64,000 nucleotides of DNA from Streptomyces piniterrae (GTDB lineage: Bacteria; Actinomycetota; Actinomycetes; Streptomycetales; Streptomycetaceae): positions 310,001 to 374,000 of the forward strand of contig NZ_SUMB01000009.1 in NCBI RefSeq assembly GCF_005048155.1, written 5' to 3'. Numbering within the stretch: the first letter of the stretch is position 1; each line of letters begins with the position of its first letter. Position numbers and translations under genes: made by a program. Below the pieces are notes generated by a model. It saw nothing but the letters and a program-made list of their open reading frames with translations. It did no database searches and was not told the DNA's origin. Positions 61,850 through 64,000 of this stretch are shown here, in pieces.

Positions 61850-63952
61850 TCACCGCTCGGTGGCCGGCGTCTTCTCCTGTTTGTCCTTCTGGGCGGCCCT
61901 GTCCTTCTGAGTGGTCTTGTCCTTCTTCGGCTGGGCGGCGACCGGCCCCCGCCGCACCGCGCCCGGTGCGTTCCACTCGGCGCGCTTGCGGGCCCGCTTC
62001 TTGGCGGCTTCGGAGGAGTCGAGCTGCCAGGGCACGGAGGTGACCATGACGCCGGGGGTGAAGAGGAGGCGGCCCTTGAGGCGCAGCGCCGACTGGTTGT
62101 GCAGCAGGTGCTCGTACCAGTGGCCGACGACGTATTCCGGGATGTAGACGGAGACGGCGTCGCGCGGGCTCTGCCGGCGCAGCGACTTGACGTGGTCGAT
62201 GATCGGCCGGGTGATCTCGCGGTAGGGGGAGGCGAGGACCTTGAGGGGGACCTCGATGCCGCGGCGTTCCCACTCCTCGCGCAGCGCCCTGGTGTCGGCC
62301 TGGTCGACGTCGACGCTGACCGCTTCGAGAGTGTCCGAGCGCATCAGCTTGGCGTAGTTCAGGGCGCGCAGGGTGGGCTTGTGGACCTTGGAGACCAGGA
62401 CGAGGGAGTGCACCCGGGAGGGGCGTACGACGTCGTCGTCGGGGGTGTCGTCGGCGGCGATCTCGTCGGAGACCCGGTCGTAGTGGCGGCGGATCGCGGT
62501 CATCGTGACGAAGAAGATGACCATGCCGAGCAGCGCCACCCACGCGCCGTGGGTGAACTTCGTCAGCAGCACGACGGCGAGGACGAGGCCGGTGAAGGTG
62601 GCGCCGAAGGCGTTGATGGCGCGCGAGCTCTGCATCCGGCGGCGCTTGGCCGGGTCCTTCTCGGTCAGCAGGTGGCGGTTCCAGTGGCGGACCATGCCGA
62701 TCTGGCTGAGCGTGAAGGAGACGAAGACGCCGACGATGTAGAGCTGGATGAGGCGGGTGGAGTCGGCGCCGTAGATATAGGTGAGGACGGCGGCGGCGCC
62801 GGCCAGCAGCACGATGCCGTTGGAGAAGGCCAGGCGGTCGCCGCGGGTGTGCAGCTGGCGCGGCAGATAGCGGTCCTGGGCGAGGATCGAGCCGAGCAGC
62901 GGGAAGCCGTTGTACGCGGTGTTGGCGGCCAGGAAGAGGACCAGCGCGGTGGCGGCGGCCAGCACGACGAAGAGGAACGAGCCGCTGCCGAAGACCGCGG
63001 CGGCGACCTGGGAGATGACCGGGTCCTGGGTGAAGCCGGCGCCGACCGGTGTGCCGTTCCTCAGCAGGTCCTTGGCCGGGCTCTCCGCCATGTGCACGTT
63101 GGTGGCCATGGCCAGGGCGATGATGCCGCAGAACATGGTGACGGCCAGGCCGCCCATGAGCGCCAGCGTCGTGGCGGCGTTCTTGGACTTGGGCTTGCGG
63201 AAGGCCGGGACGCCGTTGGAGATCGCCTCGACGCCGGTGAGCGCGGCACACCCGGAGGAGAACGCGCGCAGCAGGAGGAAGACCAGCGCGAAGCCGGCCA
63301 GGCCGCCCTGTTCGGCGTGGATGGTGAGGTCGGCGGTGGGGGCCTTCATGGTGTCGCCCATCACCAGGCCGCGGATCGCGCCCCACGCGATCATGATGAA
63401 GACACCGGCCACGAAGACGTACGTGGGGATCGCGAAGAGCTTGCCGGATTCCCTGACCCCGCGCAGGTTCATCAGCGTCAGCAGGACGATGACAGCGACC
63501 GCGCAGAGGGTCTTGTGCTCGACGACGAAGGGGATCGCGGAGCCCAGGTTCTCGATGCCGGAGGAGATGGAGACCGCGACGGTCAGCACATAGTCGACGA
63601 GCAGGGCGCTGGCGACGGTGAGGCCTGCCCGCGGGCCGAGATTCGTGGTGGCGACCTCGTAGTCGCCGCCGCCGCTCGGGTAGGCGTGCACGTTCTGCCG
63701 GTACGACGCCACGACGGTGAACATCAGCACCACGACCGCGACCGCGATCCAGGGGCTGAATGTGTATGCCGACACCCCCGCAACGGAGAGCACGAGCAGT
63801 ACCTCACCCGGCGCGTAGGCCACGGAGGACAGCGGGTCGGACGCGAAGACGGGGAGGGCAATGCGCTTGGGAAGGAGCGTCTCCCCCAGCTTGTCGCTGC
63901 GCAGTGCGCGCCCGATCAGGATCCGTTTGGGCACGTCGGTCAGTTTGGACAC
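61850..63952 (-). CDS. APC superfamily transporter with C-terminal cytoplasmic domain (KimA-like)
   Basis: 700 residues with about 12 membrane helices. LPVFASDPLSSVAYAPGEVLLVL and VHAYPSGGGDYEVATTNLG are hallmarks of the branch that includes the potassium importer KimA; GCAALTGVEAISNGVPAFRKPKSKNA is the central signature. The last 220 residues are cytoplasmic with a USP/KimA-type fold start (VHSLVLVSKVHKPTLRALNYAKLMRSD) and a Lys/Gln-rich tail. Possible substrates are K+ or amino acids. GTG 63952 gives the family N-terminus; the gene is complete in the window. Confidence 0.87.
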   Translation of the reverse strand: MSKLTDVPKRILIGRALRSDKLGETLLPKRIALPVFASDPLSSVAYAPGEVLLVLSVAGVSAYTFSPWIAVAVVVLMFTVVASYRQNVHAYPSGGGDYEVATTNLGPRAGLTVASALLVDYVLTVAVSISSGIENLGSAIPFVVEHKTLCAVAVIVLLTLMNLRGVRESGKLFAIPTYVFVAGVFIMIAWGAIRGLVMGDTMKAPTADLTIHAEQGGLAGFALVFLLLRAFSSGCAALTGVEAISNGVPAFRKPKSKNAATTLALMGGLAVTMFCGIIALAMATNVHMAESPAKDLLRNGTPVGAGFTQDPVISQVAAAVFGSGSFLFVVLAAATALVLFLAANTAYNGFPLLGSILAQDRYLPRQLHTRGDRLAFSNGIVLLAGAAAVLTYIYGADSTRLIQLYIVGVFVSFTLSQIGMVRHWNRHLLTEKDPAKRRRMQSSRAINAFGATFTGLVLAVVLLTKFTHGAWVALLGMVIFFVTMTAIRRHYDRVSDEIAADDTPDDDVVRPSRVHSLVLVSKVHKPTLRALNYAKLMRSDTLEAVSVDVDQADTRALREEWERRGIEVPLKVLASPYREITRPIIDHVKSLRRQSPRDAVSVYIPEYVVGHWYEHLLHNQSALRLKGRLLFTPGVMVTSVPWQLDSSEAAKKRARKRAEWNAPGAVRRGPVAAQPKKDKTTQKDRAAQKDKQEKTPATER

Positions 63953-64000
63953 GGAGAGGATGCTAAGCCTTTGTCAACGCTCACGCCCACCCACCACCCG

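Noticed and set aside
61728..63386. N-terminal extension of the RNA methyltransferase frame to 995 residues
   Set aside because: It is a shifted reading of the APC transporter gene on the same strand.

Overview
The window comes from a high-GC actinobacterium, almost certainly a Streptomyces chromosome. The signs are strong third-position GC, many GTG starts, a two-domain geosmin synthase, two gamma-butyrolactone-receptor-like TetR proteins, a SepF-like cell-division paralogue and an XRE-MurA fusion. Most of it looks like ordinary chromosome carrying short accessory inserts and a few decaying genes.

Layout. Bases 1-11632: the end of a GH92 mannosidase; aconitase acnA (minus) behind an iron-box-like palindrome and a second perfect palindrome; an ECF41-type sigma factor; a Lon-like membrane protease; a DUF1648-like membrane protein with its GntR regulator; the XRE-MurA fusion; a two-domain VOC protein and a small secreted protein. 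Bases 11679-21883: a dispersed set for CoA-dependent anthranilate (2-aminobenzoate) breakdown (acyl-CoA dehydrogenase, aryl-CoA ligase, PaaX regulator, 2-aminobenzoyl-CoA monooxygenase/reductase, enoyl-CoA hydratase). It is interrupted by a HAD phosphatase and two butyrolactone-receptor-type TetR genes. The two outer promoter regions share one operator-like sequence. Bases 21985-28944: an inverted-repeat element, an APC permease, arcB and arcA (arginine deiminase route), a truncated IS200/IS605 element with intact tnpB, a small 'GITGHRG' Rossmann protein and an AraC remnant. Bases 28966-33278: the Hen1-Pnkp RNA repair pair.

Bases 33518-39613: a 5-oxoproline / D-glutamate catabolic locus (pxpA, pxpBC, MFS transporter, FCD-GntR regulator, D-glutamate-cyclase-like protein). 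Copies of one 13-bp palindrome sit in front of its transcription units, so it reads as a self-contained regulon. Bases 39888-46221: an LLM oxidoreductase, a small conserved protein, a MazG/ATPase pair, a SepF-like protein, a wrecked corA and a small membrane-anchored protein. Bases 46347-51544: geosmin synthase, a frameshifted DUF4185 pseudogene and a two-gene TPR module.

Bases 51629-60266 are the most unusual part: a divergent ferritin-like protein of the RebD/VioB N-terminal type, then four tightly coupled genes (DyP-type peroxidase, L-glutamate-oxidase-like flavoenzyme, ThDP 2-oxoacid enzyme, second flavin amine oxidase). This looks like a compact, possibly undescribed amino-acid-oxidising biosynthetic cluster. 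Bases 60399-63952 return to core genes: a TrmA/RumA-type RNA methyltransferase and an APC-family (KimA-like) transporter.

All calls come from reading the sequence and from memory of protein families; no database search was run.
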